64,000 nucleotides of DNA from Linnemannia schmuckeri. Lineage: Eukaryota; Mortierellomycota; Mortierellomycetes; Mortierellales; Mortierellaceae. The stretch covers positions 1,364,001 to 1,428,000 of the forward strand of contig JANATG010000006.1 of assembly GCA_029449235.1 (NCBI GenBank), read 5' to 3'. Of the stretch, positions 22,710 through 35,382 are shown one piece after another. Made by a program: the position numbers and the translations under genes. Positions within the stretch are counted from its first letter, which is position 1; every line of letters starts with the position of its first letter. The notes under the pieces are model-generated. The model was not told the DNA's origin, did not search any database, and was given only the letters and a program-made list of their open reading frames with translations.

Positions 22710-25700
22710 TCGTAAGTGACCTGATCGTGGGTGGGTGCTGTGCTGTTTTGTGAGGTATTAGGTGAATGAGAAAAGTGTACACCAAGAAGAAAAAAGAGAT
22801 GAATGAGACGTAAAAAGAAAAGAAAGAAAAAATAGTGAGAAGGGAGAAGAGAAGTATGTGGTCTAAGAAAGCGAGAAAGGGGTTAAAAGAAAACCAGGAA
22901 AAAAGCATAAAAGGACCAAGGAAAGGAAGGAGTAAAGAAGGGGCGTGATGCAGACAATGACGAAGAAAGGAAAGAAAAGGGAAAAGGGTTGCAGCAGACG
23001 AGCACAAAGCGCGCTATATATTGTCTCAACGCTGCCTCTCTTTGGTGAAGGATATACCCCAGAACTGTCTCCGCTAGACAATCTCCTACATGTCTCTTCT
23101 GTCATCATCATCATCCTTGTCATGTCCACGGATAATCATGCAATTGTAATAGGGTACGCACCCTACGCCAACTTAAGCCTAGCGCCCAAGCAATGAGATT
23201 GCAATAAATTACTGTAATAAGTTTTCTTGACGCGTGAAATAGACTCGCCGAAAACGAAGCTTTTATTTCAGCTGGACTGTCTCTCTTAAAGAAGCATTGT
23301 GAGCCTTCTTTGCCCTTCCTTATTATTTTTTCCCTAGACAACCTATATCGCCTTTCCCTGCAGGAGTGATCATAAATAAATACATGGGAAACTTTGGATG
23401 GAGGCATCCATCTTGGAGAAATGCCTGTTAACTACCACAAAATATGAACATCAGAATGAATGAACGCCACCATACGTCCCTTCTGCAAGGTGCCCGAAAG
23501 AGTGTGCGACCGTCTTCCATTCAAAAGTGAAAAGTCTTGTCCATATGACCAGGTGGGCGTACAGTGTTGTCCTGTCGTTCTTTTTTTCCTGCAATTGGAG
23601 GCATTTGAAAGTGGGCGTACAACTAATTAACCTGGTAGTTCTGGTTCTTGGCTCCCACCTTTTTTTTTTTGTATCCACCAAAACACCACCCGCGCCCCGC
23701 TATGTCTGTGGCCAACAAAATCCGCGTCCTAAATACGGTTGACGGAGTGATCAGTAAAAAACCATAACCACAGCATCAGGGCACTAAGTGGAAATACTGT
23801 TCCTGCATTTTTTATGGTACACCAAGCAATCAACGGCTTCTTGACGCTACCTCTCTACTAAGTTTCGTTTACTATCTGAGTACAGTTCACTCGTCGCCTT
23901 CGCCCTTGCCCTGGTCCTGTTCAAGGACCACAAATACAAAAGAACAACCAACTGTCTAACGACAATACATGTGCAAGGTGCAAAACCGTCCACCATCAAC
24001 TATATCCTTCCCAACACGAAGAAAAGAAGCCGAGTTTTTCAAATAACGAGTCCAGGTCGTCTCTCGCCTTTTTTCTTTAATCCACGATGAAAAAGAAGAA
24101 CTGAGCCTAGAATTCGGGACGGAGAAAAGGTTTGTTTGCCTTTAGTAGAAAACTACGAAAGTGTGACGAAGTACACGCCAGCCATGGCTGGTATCTATAT
24201 TTTTGGTCTTCGGTAGTAAATCTCGCACAGACACAGCTGACCAGGTAATTAGGAGAACCCTTTTTTCAAGATGGCCAACCGCGCCGTTCTCAGCTCTCGA
24301 ACAGAGCGGCCAACTCTTCCAGCTGATCTGTCGCTCTGTTATCTCTTAGTCGGCCCGTTTGACAGGAGCTGTGTGCTGGTATCTAGTGACGACGAATGAC
24401 AACAACACCACTGCCCCCACTTCTTATATTTAAGCAACATCCTCTTCTACCACCTCACTGTGTCCAGTTTTAGAATGTACATGGCACATCGTTGATCCAA
24501 ACCAAAGGAGTACCCTGACAACGGCGGTGGCGATAGCAGCCCATGTCCTCCCTGACCATTCAGTCCAAGTGTTACACGTTTTTGTTATCTCTGCTCTACT
24601 CGGCGAATGATGTCCGAAAGAAGAAATGAAGGCAAGGAAAATTGTGGCACTGAGTGTCGATGATGTCTGTATGTACCCGTGCTCGCAGAGATGAGACCGA
24701 GCCGATTTTGTGAAAGCTATCTCTTCCAAGGCATGAGCGCCTTCTTCCCATTTACTACATCTTTGTTCTCAGGTTTTGTGGCGGAAATGGCGATGACGAC
24801 GGCAGCATACATGCCAATGGTAGAGCTTTAGAGTCCATCTACACCTGGACCCTCAGACAGTTATTCACAAACAAAATGAATGACTCTGTCCCAAGGCAAG
24901 AGAGGAGTTGAACGCCAACAACATAGAAAAATGCCCAAGTAAGGACATTCTCGGAGTAATGTCGAGCCCTCTAAACAATCATTGTCCATTCAGGTACATA
25001 ACGGTAAATAAGCGGGAGGTACGAGGGATAAACGCAAAAACATACAAGTTCATGTGTAATAATGTCGACGATAATAATAAAACAAGCACAGAACGGCCTG
25101 GCCTGAACCCGGAAAAGGAGAAACAGATTGCAGGTATTTTCGATTCCAACCAGCCGTGCAGCACAGTGTGAGGTTATCTGTGTTATGATTCGAGGCGAGA
25201 CGTTATCAAAGAGACAAAATCCCGGGTTTGAGGTTGTGGGGTGAGGAATGGGTGCTGGTTGAAAGAAGGAGTGGGTGAGGAGGGTGATAGGGTCGAATTG
25301 ACTTTTTTTGGACTTTTGGCCAAAAATCACTTCTCCAAATGGCTTCCCTTCCGAGTGCGAAGGAGGGTTACAGTACGAGGTAGGTGGCATAGGAGGGAGA
25401 GACACCATTTGATCGAATATTAAGGGGCGGAGGGAAGATTAAAAATATATTCAGTGCAGTGGAACTGGCTGAGACAGGCCATTTGAGGAGGAGCGCTTTT
25501 GTGGTTCATTTCAGGCAAAGGAACGAAAGAGGAGGTTGCACACCCGAATGGTTCAAAGATCGGGATGCGGAGACTGAACACAAATAAGAAAAAAAAATCG
25601 ACAGAAGTAAGTTGCAGACAGACCCCAATGAGGGCCCTGCCCTGATCCTCCCTTCCTTCACCTCACTACTTCGACTGAAGGAAAAAGACGGATGACGGGA

Positions 25701-26870
25701 AGAAGAGAAGAGGCTGGTGCGTTTCATTGTAAACAAATCATGTTTGGCGTCAAAAAAAATAACAAATCAACTTGCGTCCATTCAAAGAGAGTAGCAGCCA
25801 GGTCTTATCCCATCGTCGTTACAATATATCGTCAGATAAAAGATCTTCCAGGGAGGAATGGTATTCAACCCATAACTCGGGTTCTTCATCATGAATGTTC
25901 GTACTTAAATCAGCGATATTTGTGCAATTCTCGGTAGCAATGCGATGCAATGCCAAAGGACGATTGAGTGTAAAAATGAGCACCTAAAAAAGAGACCGCA
26001 TCTAGACCCTGATGCACAAGAACTGCACTAGTACGATCGGTTCGATAAGAACTTCTTTCGTTTGCAGCTTCACCATTCGTTCAACAGCTATACACAATAA
26101 TCCCATAACAGAACGCCAGCCTGCATACCTGTATGTCATGTATGTAAAGAACAGGAAATGAACAGTGCGCCCAATGGCCGTGTGCGGACTATCTGAGACA
26201 AGGACAGTCATGCAAGAAAGTGAAAAAAGGCTCAAAAAACAAACAGAACAGACAAACTGTCTAAAATAGGCCTCGCATTGGTCTGCTACGCAGGTTCACA
26301 AACAAAAGATTGTTTCTTCCTTTTCTTCTGTGCTTTGTCCTCCCAACGCATCGGGTCAAGGATCGATCGAGAAAAGAAAAGAGGCGGAGGTAACAAAATG
26401 CCTGTTTTGTTTGGCCATTGCTGCCTTTTGCTTTGCTTGCAACTTGCCTTGAATTTGACTTGCCTTGGCAGACTGGACAGGTTGAGGGTCGGGAGTAGTG
26501 ATTTTTTTGTACGGAATTGGCCGAGTGAGAGTTGTCTGTACCTCACAGTGGCCGACTGGCTGACTGACTGGCTGTGTAATTACGAAGATTTTCTTTTTGT
26601 TGCTGTGTCTTTGCGATATCGCTGTTCCTCCATTTGGGCATACTGCCTTTACAGGGTGTAAATGCACATCCGATCTCTCAATCCCCACTTTGTATAAAAG
26701 ACCACGACCATGGCCCTCAATCCCTTCCCTTCTTCTCATTATCATCACTCATCAACTCATCCTCTCATCTTCTCTTCTATCTTTTTCATTCTTATTCTCA
26801 TCTTCATCACTTCGCCTATCTTACTTTTCAACACTACAAAAAGCCACTTCATCCTCGCTTCTTCACTACA
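22710..26870. other. 4.2 kb intergenic region, no gene recognised
   Basis: This lies between divergent genes. Open frames are under about 150 codons, without domains, codon bias or plausible splice partners. A small hairpin (TAGGGT, loop ACGC, ACCCTA) lies near 23152-23167. No tRNA, transposon or repeat family was recognised. The last 500 bp hold the promoter of the transporter gene. Confidence 0.55.
26693..26700 (+). promoter_or_regulatory. Probable TATA box of the acetate/ammonium transporter
   Basis: TATAAAAG lies 171 bp upstream of the ATG at 26871 and is followed by a pyrimidine-rich leader. It is the best TATA match in that promoter. The start of transcription is not known. Confidence 0.5.
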
Positions 26871-27694
26871 ATGGCCGATCAAATCAACTCAAAATTGACC
26901 CATCTTCCCACTTATAACACCAACATCCCCGAGCCTCAACAACCTTCGGCTGTCCGTATCATCCAGCCCGCCAACGGCAACCCCGGTCCTCTCGGTCTCT
27001 TTGCCTTCGCTGTCACCACCAGTACGTTCATCTCCTTAGCAATTTTCAATGGTCTTTCCACAGAAAAAGTTTTCCTTTAAATCGATTCTCACCCTTCCTT
27101 CTTCTGTTCTTCTCTTCTCAAACAGTCATCGCCAATATCTACAATGTCGGTGCCGGTGTCCCCGCCGGCGGCGGAGGATCCATCCTCATGGGCTTCGCTC
27201 TCTGGTATGGTGGAATCGTCCAGATCTTGGCTGGTATGTGGGCCATGAAGGTTGGCAACACCTTCGAGGCTACGGCCTTCTCTTCTTTCGGTGCCTACTG
27301 GGCCGCCTACGGTTATATGTTCATGCCCGGCACAATGGTCAAGGAATCCTATGCCAACCTTCCTCCCGAGACCCTCCAGAACGCCACCGGTATCTTTATC
27401 CTCGTCTGGGCCTTCCTTGCCATTATCCTTTCTGTCGGCACCACTCGCTCAACAGTTGCGACCGTCGCCATGTTTGTCTTCTTGGATATCCATCTCTTGT
27501 TCATGGCCGGTAACGAGTTTGGTCATTACCCCGAGTCTGCCTGGCCCAAGAAGATCGGTAGCGTTTGTGGTATCATCACGGCCCTCCTCGCCTTCTACAA
27601 CGGTGCCGCCGCCCTCTGGTTGCCCTCCAACTCTCACATCATTTTGCCTGTTGGTCCCTTCAACAACCACAACGACATCCACTCCGTTGTGTAA
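26871..27694 (+). CDS. GPR1/FUN34/YaaH family acetate/ammonium transporter
   Basis: A plasma-membrane carrier of the AceTr family (yeast Ato1-3, Aspergillus AcpA), which moves acetate and has been linked to ammonium export. Two exons, 26871-27021 and 27126-27694, join in frame to give 239 aa, the usual size. The family signature NPGPLGLFAF begins at Asn37. Six hydrophobic segments follow, including ILMGFALWYGGIVQILAGMW, GIFILVWAFLAIILS, VAMFVFLDIHLLFMAG and VCGIITALLAFYNGAAALWL. The N-terminal 36 residues are hydrophilic. A TATA box precedes it. Substrate preference cannot be read from the sequence. The gene converges on DHFR with 393 bp between stops. Confidence 0.93.
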
Positions 27695-28087
27695 AATACG
27701 GCGCACACACTCTTCCTTATTTTTCTCTGCACCACAACCATCTCTACCATCCCACCACCACCATTAATCTTAGCATCCTCGCCCCCCCGATAGTGTAGAC
27801 GGATACACCATGTTACATAATATTCCCAGTGTATTTTTTGTTCAATACAGCACCATTACAACAGTATTTGTACATGCAGATTTGTTTGCACAAGGAAAAA
27901 AATGTCTTTGAGGGTTTCAACAGCCTAATCCCCCTCTCACTTGACAAACAGTTTCAATAGGTCACTCCCTCCTCTCTTCACCTCACAAACAGGAACAAAG
28001 ACATGAAAAAAATCGATGGGTGAGAAACAAACCAGATCGACCTTACGCTGTGTCTTTTTTTATTATGATCCTTTTCGTCGAATCAGA
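27695..28087. other. Convergent 3' intergenic region
   Basis: This is 393 bp between the transporter and DHFR stop codons. It contains C-rich and A-rich patches and probably both 3' UTRs. Nothing else is seen. Confidence 0.55.
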
Positions 28088-28943
28088 TCAGATCCGATTA
28101 TAAACAGTGTACTCATATTGGTAGCCACCCTCCTCAATAACACCACCCTCAACAGACTCTTGAAGATAATCCTCCAGGAACGCATGCGACTGTGTGGAGG
28201 GTAACAACTGGTACTCGGTGGGGCTGATCTCGGGGAAAAAGGTGTCACAGTCAACGGTGGCATCGATCCGTGTCAAGAAGATGTGTGCGCAGTCCTTGGA
28301 TCGGACGCCTTCGTTATACAGTTGCGCGCCGCCGATCAGGAAAGTGCGTGCGACTTGGACCGAAGAGGATGTAGGGGGAGAGGAAGAGGAAGGAGACTGG
28401 AGGGATTCGACAAGATCCAGCGCGGCTTCAAAGGAGGTGGCCAGTGCCACCAATGGATTGCCCTTCTCTGGCTTGTCGCTGATAGATAGAAGTTGTTGTA
28501 AAAGAGCATAGAAATAATGAATTAGTTGAGCGTCAGTCGGTGTCTGTAAAAAAAAATAAAATTGGTGGTAACTAAAAAAGAACCTAACAACTTTTTGACG
28601 CGTCTTTCTAAAGCAAACACGCGAGCAAAAACGCCGCTCACCTAAACTAGGCAAAAACTTACTCAAGATAGTGCGGGTCGCGGGAGACAATGACGTTGAA
28701 CCGGTCGGCGAGGGGTCTGAACTTTCTAGGAATCGACTCCCAGGTCTTTCTACCCATAATACAAGCATTCACTCTCGTCTGATGAGTTGACTCGCCAGTT
28801 GCATCTTGACCACCTTTGACAACAACCTTGCTGGTGATCTTTGCAAAGAAGGCCATGTCCTTGCGGAGACGCCATGGGAGACCTCCATTCTTGCCAATGC
28901 CCATGGCATGGTCTGCTGCGACGACGATGCTGAATGACCTCAT
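28088..28943 (-). CDS. DFR1: Dihydrofolate reductase
   Basis: It reduces dihydrofolate to tetrahydrofolate with NADPH, supplying the cofactor for thymidylate synthesis and for SHMT. Two exons, 28943-28663 and 28478-28088, join in frame across a 184 nt intron to give 223 aa. SIVVAADHAMGIGKNGGLPW starts at residue 5, with the acidic active-site residue at Asp29 in LRKDMAFF. The cofactor-binding block CIMGRKTWESIP and the late motif FLIGGAQLYNEG are both present. Relative to short bacterial enzymes there are extra loops, one rich in Ser/Pro (residues about 120-130), as is common in fungal DHFRs. The protein ends shortly after YEYTVYNRI. All core motifs are intact. Confidence 0.95.
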
Positions 28944-31137
28944 TGGGTAGTAAGTTGCGTGTTGTTGAATAGAATAGAGGGTTCAAGTTGATTCGCCTTC
29001 TCTCGCTCTCACTTTGCCCTGTCGTTCTTCACTTCGACCTCAAGGGCGCTCTGTGAGAAAAAGCACGTCCCAACAAAGCCTCAAAGTCACATGACTTCTA
29101 GGGCACAGACGTTGATTTTTTTGTGGTTGCTTTTTGTGCGCCAAGAAGCACGTTGTTGGCGCATGTTTGTTCGTTCGTCCTTTCCTGTACTCCCTTGCCT
29201 GCAGCCTTTTCGTTTCTCGACCTGTCTGCAGCTTTCATCATTTCCTTATCTATCTCTACCGCATTCCGTCACTCCTTCTATCCTCCTGAACATATAGTGA
29301 AAGCCATGGAGAGGGACAAGTTGTGACGGACGAAGGGCAAGTGGTAAAAAGGTACTCTAGAGGGCAACAAGGTTTGAAAAATACGTATGTGAAGCTAGTG
29401 CTTTTTTTGTGTACTGAGAGCAAGTAAAGAAAGGGAGAGAGAACACCCTCATCCGCTACGATTTTGATCCTCCGGCGAGACCCAGCCCATGGCCTGGCCA
29501 ACTTGAAAAGGACCTGATCTGACTTTCACTCGCTCGAAACTCAAATCGATGACAAAGCCACACAAACAAGAAAAAAAAACACATGCACACAAACGGAGAA
29601 AGAGATGAGTGAGCAAAGAAAAAACAGGTGCGGGAGAGAGGCGGCGTCGAGAGGGGCAAACGGATTATTCAAAAGAACGATTTTTGCGAAATTGTTGCAG
29701 GTTACCCTTTCCCGTTCACGAAGATCGTACGTAGTCCATAGCTATTTGTGCCTTGTTCTGTGCCTCTGTATTATCAATACTCTCCATCCATCAATGAGGG
29801 GGACAAGGATGTCCATCCATCAATATCACCCCTTTTCTGCGCCCCATCCACTCTCGATCCACTCACCGTCATCATCGCTATCATCTCTGCCATCCGTCAG
29901 CCCTCTTGACCTTAATTTTTCAGTTACCATTACTCCTCTACGATCAAATCAATCAGTTAGATTAGTTATTAGTCTCCTCTTCCTTTGCACCCCCTTTTCA
30001 CCCCTTTACACACCGTCACTTCAGCCAACCATTGCAACACTACATTCCACGACACTTCTCTCTTTCTCTTTTCCTTCTCTTTTGAACCCTTCCCTTCCCT
30101 TTTTTTTTTTACACTATTGTCCCTTTGTACCTTTTTTGAGGCAGTTATGCGAGTGTGGTTCCGTGATAATTTCCGGTTTTGCTATCAGTGCACGCAATCA
30201 ACACACAGACATTGATTTCAAACGAACGCAGCATGCCTGTGACCCTGTTCAGTGCATGGAAGGGACATGTATGTCTTGGAAAAAGAGCGCAAAAAAGGGG
30301 AATGGGAGCGAGGTTCCGTTACACCTGTCTATCGGTCGGTCTCTCCGTCTGTGCACTTGTTCAAATTACACATGCAACGTGCGTCGCCATGCGCCTTGCA
30401 TTGGATCTGTCTCATTCTGTCTTGGCTGTATTCTTTTCCCTTTTACTTCTGGACCTTTTTTTTTTTAGGAACTGTGCCCCTTTGTGAATTACTTTTTTTT
30501 GTGTCTTGCTGTATTTTTATTACAAATGCTCGACTGCCGTAATGGACAGTTGGTGATAGCGATGATGGCATTGAATGGACTTTTTCTTTTTTTTTGAGTG
30601 TTGAATGCCATGATCTGCGCCCCTGACCGCTTTTCTGTTTATTGCTTTGTCCGATCTATCTCTCCTCTGTTCTCTCGTTCATTTCACTCTTTGTCCTTGT
30701 GCTCCATCCCTTTCTCGCTCTCTTCCCTCAATCTTTATATCTTCTGAAGTTTTTGTGTTCCTTTTGGTGTTATTTTTCAAGGACAGACGATATGAGAATT
30801 ACAAAACAAAGTAAAAAAAAAGTGTTACGCAGTACACGATGGGTGGGTGGGTTGGTTTTCTATTCCGGGTCAAGGCTTCCGTTTCTCATTATGCTAGCAG
30901 AGACTCTGCCTGACCAGCAGCAGCAGCAGCAGCAGATAGACTCCAACTCCAGTCAGCCAGCGGCCGCTGATTTATTTTTTTTGTTACGCAGCTGAGACTG
31001 CTTGTTGTATAAAAAGTGCCATGAAACTAACCTCAACTTTTTTTTCTCTTCTTTTTTTTTCTTCACCCTTCACCCTCTCTCCTCCCCACCCTCTCACCTG
31101 CCTTTCCTTACCGCCTCCCGTAGAAAGTTGAAAGAAA
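28944..31137. other. 2.2 kb divergent intergenic region upstream of eEF2
   Basis: It contains the DHFR and eEF2 promoters. A plus-strand frame at 29605-30468 is open for 287 codons but is only pyrimidine-rich DNA read as Ser/Leu/Pro/Phe, so I do not call it. A short duplicated TCCATCCATCAAT occurs near 29784 and 29812. A CAG run (about 7 units) lies near 30917-30937. Confidence 0.5.
31008..31015 (+). promoter_or_regulatory. Probable TATA box of eEF2
   Basis: TATAAAAA lies 123 bp before the eEF2 ATG at 31138, followed by a CT-rich leader. Spacing and motif fit a strong core promoter. Confidence 0.55.
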
Positions 31138-34100
31138 ATGGTTAACTTCACTATCGACCAAATCCGTGCCTTGGTAAGTCAACCGTTTCACCCTCCCTCA
31201 CTCGCCTTGGCTCTTGTGTCTTTGAACATTCACACCATTGCTCGGCTTTTTTCTGCTCTTAAAATTTTTTCTTCTTACTGGCTGCTGTACCTACTGCTAC
31301 TGCCACGATCCTTTCGAGCTTGTGCGTCTGTGTGCAGATAGCCAGCTGCCAGTTGGCCGTTTTTTTGTTTGTGTTTGTTTACGATTTGAGGAGAAGAATT
31401 TTTTCTGTTGATTTATTTTGATTTGCGCAATCAGATTTTTCCAGCCAGGAGACGCACTCTTACTTGCTGGGAGCGGTCTTAGACGCAAAAGAGGGCGAAA
31501 AAACTTGATCAGCGCTCTACTCATCGACCATCACTCACTTACATCGTCGACATCACTCTCCCATCACACACTCATAACGGCAATACTCGACACTTTACAG
31601 CAAGAGCACGGCAATAATGAACACGCAAGAGGGTACCGGTATTTTATTTTTTTTACGTTTTACTTAAAGACGAAAGACTTTTTTGTCCTTTTTGTTTCTT
31701 TTTGATGATCTTTTTCATGGGTGGATAAGAAGAGTGAATAAGCGACCATGGCGCTGCTTTTTTTCGAAGAGGAGTGAATTACTGTCCATTATTTTTATTT
31801 CGTTGTAATGGGCCAGTGGTGAAATCGAGGACTTGAAACTAACAATGTCCCTCTCTATCTTGTTGTTCACGATAACAGATGGACAAGGTTACGAACGTTC
31901 GTAACATGTCCGTTATTGCTCACGTCGATCACGGAAAGTCCACCTTGACCGATTCCCTGGTCTCCAAGGCCGGTATCATCTCCCAGGCCCGCGCTGGTGA
32001 TGCCCGTTTCATGGATACCCGTCAGGATGAGCAGGACCGTGGTATTACCATCAAGTCCACCGCCATCTCCCTGTACTTCGAGATGACTGAGGAGGATCTC
32101 CCCGATATCAAGCAGAAGTCTGACGGTACCGGTTTCGTCATTAACTTGATCGATTCCCCCGGGCACGTTGATTTCTCGTCTGAGGTTACCGCCGCTCTCC
32201 GTGTCACCGATGGTGCTCTCGTCGTCGTCGACTGCGTTGACGGTGTCTGCGTCCAGACTGAGACCGTCTTGCGTCAGGCCCTTGGTGAGCGCATCAAGCC
32301 CGTCGTTGTCATCAACAAGGTCGATCGTGCTCTCCTCGAGTTGCAGGTCACCAAGGAGGATCTCTACACCTCCTTCCAGCGCACCATCGAGTCCGTCAAC
32401 GTCATCATTGCCACCTACAACGACAAGACCATTGGTGATGTCATGGTCTACCCCGAGCAGGGTACCGTTGCCTTCGCTTCCGGTCTCCACGGATGGGCTT
32501 TCACCATCCGTCAGTTCGCCGTCCGCTACGCTAAGAAGTTCGGTGTCGACCGCTCCAAGATGATGGAGAAGCTCTGGGGTGAGAACTACTTCAACCCCGC
32601 CACCAAGAAGTGGACCACCAAGTCCTCCGATGCTGCCGGCAAGCCCCTCGAGCGTGCCTTCAACATGTTCGTTTTGGACCCCATCTTCAAGTTGTTCGAT
32701 TCCATCATGAACTTCAAGAAGGATGCCGCCTTCAAGATGCTCGAGAAGCTCGACATCACCCTCAAGAACGACGAGAAGGAGATGGAGGGCAAGCTTCTCC
32801 TCAAGACCGTCATGAAGAAGTTCTTGCCCGCTGGTGAGGCTCTCTTGGAGATGATTGTTATCCACTTGCCTTCCCCCGTCACCGCCCAGAAGTACCGTGT
32901 CGAGAACTTGTACGAGGGTCCCCAGGACGATGAGTGCGCCAAGGGTATCGCTGCCTGCGACCCCAACGGTCCCCTCATGTTGTACGTCTCCAAGATGGTC
33001 CCCACCTCCGACAAGGGTCGTTTCTACGCTTTCGGTCGTGTCTTCTCTGGTACCGTCCGTGCTGGTCTCAAGGTCCGCATCCAGGGCCCCAACTTCATTC
33101 CCGGCACCAAGACCGATTTGTTCGTCAAGTCTGTTCAGCGTATCGTTTTGATGATGGGTCGCTCCGTCGAGCCCATTGAGGACTGCCCTGCTGGTAACAT
33201 TGTTGGTCTTGTCGGTATCGACCAGTTCTTGCTCAAGTCTGGTACCATCACCACCTGCGAGACTGCCCACAACTTGAAGGTCATGAAGTTCTCTGTCTCC
33301 CCCGTCGTCCAGGTCGCCGTCGAGTGCAAGAACGCTGCTGATCTCCCCAAGCTCGTTGAGGGTCTTAAGCGTCTCTCCAAGTCCGACCCCTGTGTCCTCT
33401 GCTTCACCTCCGAGTCCGGAGAGCACATCGTTGCCGGTTCCGGAGAGCTCCATCTCGAGATTTGCTTGAAGGATCTCGAGGAGGATCACGCTCAGGTCCC
33501 CATTCGCAAGTCTGACCCCGTCGTCCAGTACAAGGAGACCATTCAGGCCGAGTCTTCCGTCACTGCTCTTGCCAAGTCCCCCAACAAGCACAACCGTATC
33601 TTCATGAAGGCTACCCCTCTCGGTGAGGAGCTTTCCCTCGCCATCGAGGGTGGTAAGGTCGGTCCCCGTGATGAGTTCAAGGCCCGTGCCCGTGTCCTTT
33701 CCGACGAGTTCGAGTGGGACAACCAGGAGGCCCGTAAGATCTGGGCTTTCGGTCCCGATGCCAACGGTGCTAACCTTATGGTTGACTTGACCAAGGGAGT
33801 TGCCTACTTGAACGAGATCAAGGATTCCTGCGTTGCCGCCTTCCAGTGGGCTACCCGCGAGGGTGTCTTCGCTGAGGAGAACATGCGCGGATGCCGCTTC
33901 AACATTCTCGATGTCGTCCTCCACGCCGATGCTATCCATCGTGGAGGTGGACAGATCATCCCCGCCTGCCGCAGCGCCATCTACGCCGCAGCCTACGTTG
34001 CCCAGCCCGGTCTCATGGAGCCCGTCTACTTGGTCGAGATTACCTGCCCTGAGACTGCCATGGGTGGTATCTACTCTGTCTTGAACAAGCGTCGCGGACA

Positions 34101-34368
34101 CACCATCGGTGAGGAGCAGCGCCCCGGTACCCCCATGTACGTCGTCAAGGCTCACTTGCCCATTGCTGAGTCTTTCGGTTTCACCGCCGATCTTCGTCAG
34201 GCTACCGGTGGTCAGGCCTTCCCCCAGTCGGTCTTCGACCACTGGCAGTTGATGAACGGTGTCTCCAACGAGGACCCCAAGTTGATTGAGAAGATCCTCT
34301 CCATCCGTAAGCGCAAGGGTCTCAAGGAGGAGATCCCCCCTCTCGACCGCTTCTTGGACCGTCTGTAA
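31138..34368 (+). CDS. EFT1: Translation elongation factor 2 (eEF2)
   Basis: The ribosomal translocase GTPase. Two exons, 31138-31173 (12 codons, MVNFTIDQIRAL) and 31879-34368, join in phase 0 to give 841 aa, the normal eEF2 size. The short first exon and long first intron (705 nt) stand out. The P-loop AHVDHGKST is at 26-34; NKVDRA is the guanine-specificity motif. The diphthamide site DAIHRGGGQ carries His699, the same number as in yeast. The C-terminus PPLDRFLDRL matches the family. Codon use is extremely biased to C-ending and GGT-type codons, typical of the most expressed genes. This also keeps the complementary strand open for about 790 codons, which is not a gene. I use the yeast symbol EFT1; yeast has two identical copies, EFT1 and EFT2. 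Confidence 0.98.
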
Positions 34369-35382
34369 ATGGTTTACAACAGTTCTGCCTTACTTTCCCT
34401 TTCACAATGGTTTTATTCATTTCTCGTCCCTTTCTTTTATCAATAATATCATTTTTTCATCTGTACCATTTACTACCGTCCATCCCCTTCTCATGAGCCG
34501 GTGCCCCCTACGGTTCTGACGGAGGGCGTTTGCAATTTTCCTTTTGTTGTTCTTTGCATGTTTTCTCCTCCCCAATATCTTTCTCTTTCATCTTCGTTTG
34601 TTTACACTTTTTCTTAGAGAATTAAAAATGCGACTTTTTAGACCGCAAAATGCATAGGCATGCTTACTTGTACATATGTCGAGATTGAGAACAAAAATGA
34701 TGCTTTGTTTCTGGCACTGTTTCTTTGTTTTTGCTTTAGAAGGTATAACCCTGTGTGACCAACAGGTAGTGAGTAAAATAATCAGCAACGAAGGAGACGT
34801 GTCTTTTTGCATCGTCAGCAAAAATAAAGGGTCTTGGTACGTTTACTCTTGTTGCTCTTGTGAGGATTTAAAGCAACTCAAGAGGAGCGCCCTTTTGTTC
34901 CCTTTTTTTTATGATGAAACTCATGAGAGGAGAGTTTCATGGAAGTTGATGATAAATGTAGTCAAGTTGTCAGAACGAGGTCAGATGAGGAACAGATTTT
35001 GGTGGCGTAAATCGTGGCACAGACAGACCAATTTTTTGATCTTCGTATGGCACGGTCATCACCACCGTTATTGATGTTTGTCAAATGTGCCTCTTGCATC
35101 AAAAAGTCACCAAACACTCGTTTACTGGCGTTAATAGTAAGTTGGTTGAGTTGGACGATAGACTTTGTCTCTGTAGACCGCGATGGCTCCAGTCCAACTA
35201 AACCCTTCTGTGATTCACGACGACAATGACGATGGTATTGGCATGTCAAACAGAGCCACATTTTCGTTTGCCACCCGCCACTACCGCCACCGTCAAAGAG
35301 CGAAATCAAAGAGTAGATTATGGATGCAAAGAATAAGTAATGTTTTTATTAATACAAAGGGGAAGGTGAAAGTCCTCATGAT
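34369..35382. other. 1.0 kb convergent intergenic region
   Basis: This lies between the eEF2 and SLX9 stop codons. It is AT-rich, with the eEF2 3' UTR at the left. Small open frames on both strands lack any recognisable feature. Confidence 0.5.

Noticed and set aside
24260..24350. TTCGA-containing stretch resembling a tRNA T-arm
   Set aside because: No acceptor stem, D-arm or anticodon arm could be paired around it.
27022..27080. Unspliced extension of exon 1 of the acetate/ammonium transporter
   Set aside because: The extension interrupts the family sequence. Splicing 27021 to 27126 restores the TTIIANIYNVG continuation.
29605..30468. A 287-codon plus-strand open frame upstream of eEF2
   Set aside because: It is pyrimidine-rich promoter-like DNA read as Ser/Pro/Leu/Phe, with no domain, no codon bias and a position upstream of a TATA box.
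31867..34242. A 791-codon minus-strand open frame
   Set aside because: It is exactly antisense to eEF2. Strong codon bias on the sense strand removes stops from the complement. Its Gly/Leu/Asp/Val-rich product has no domain.
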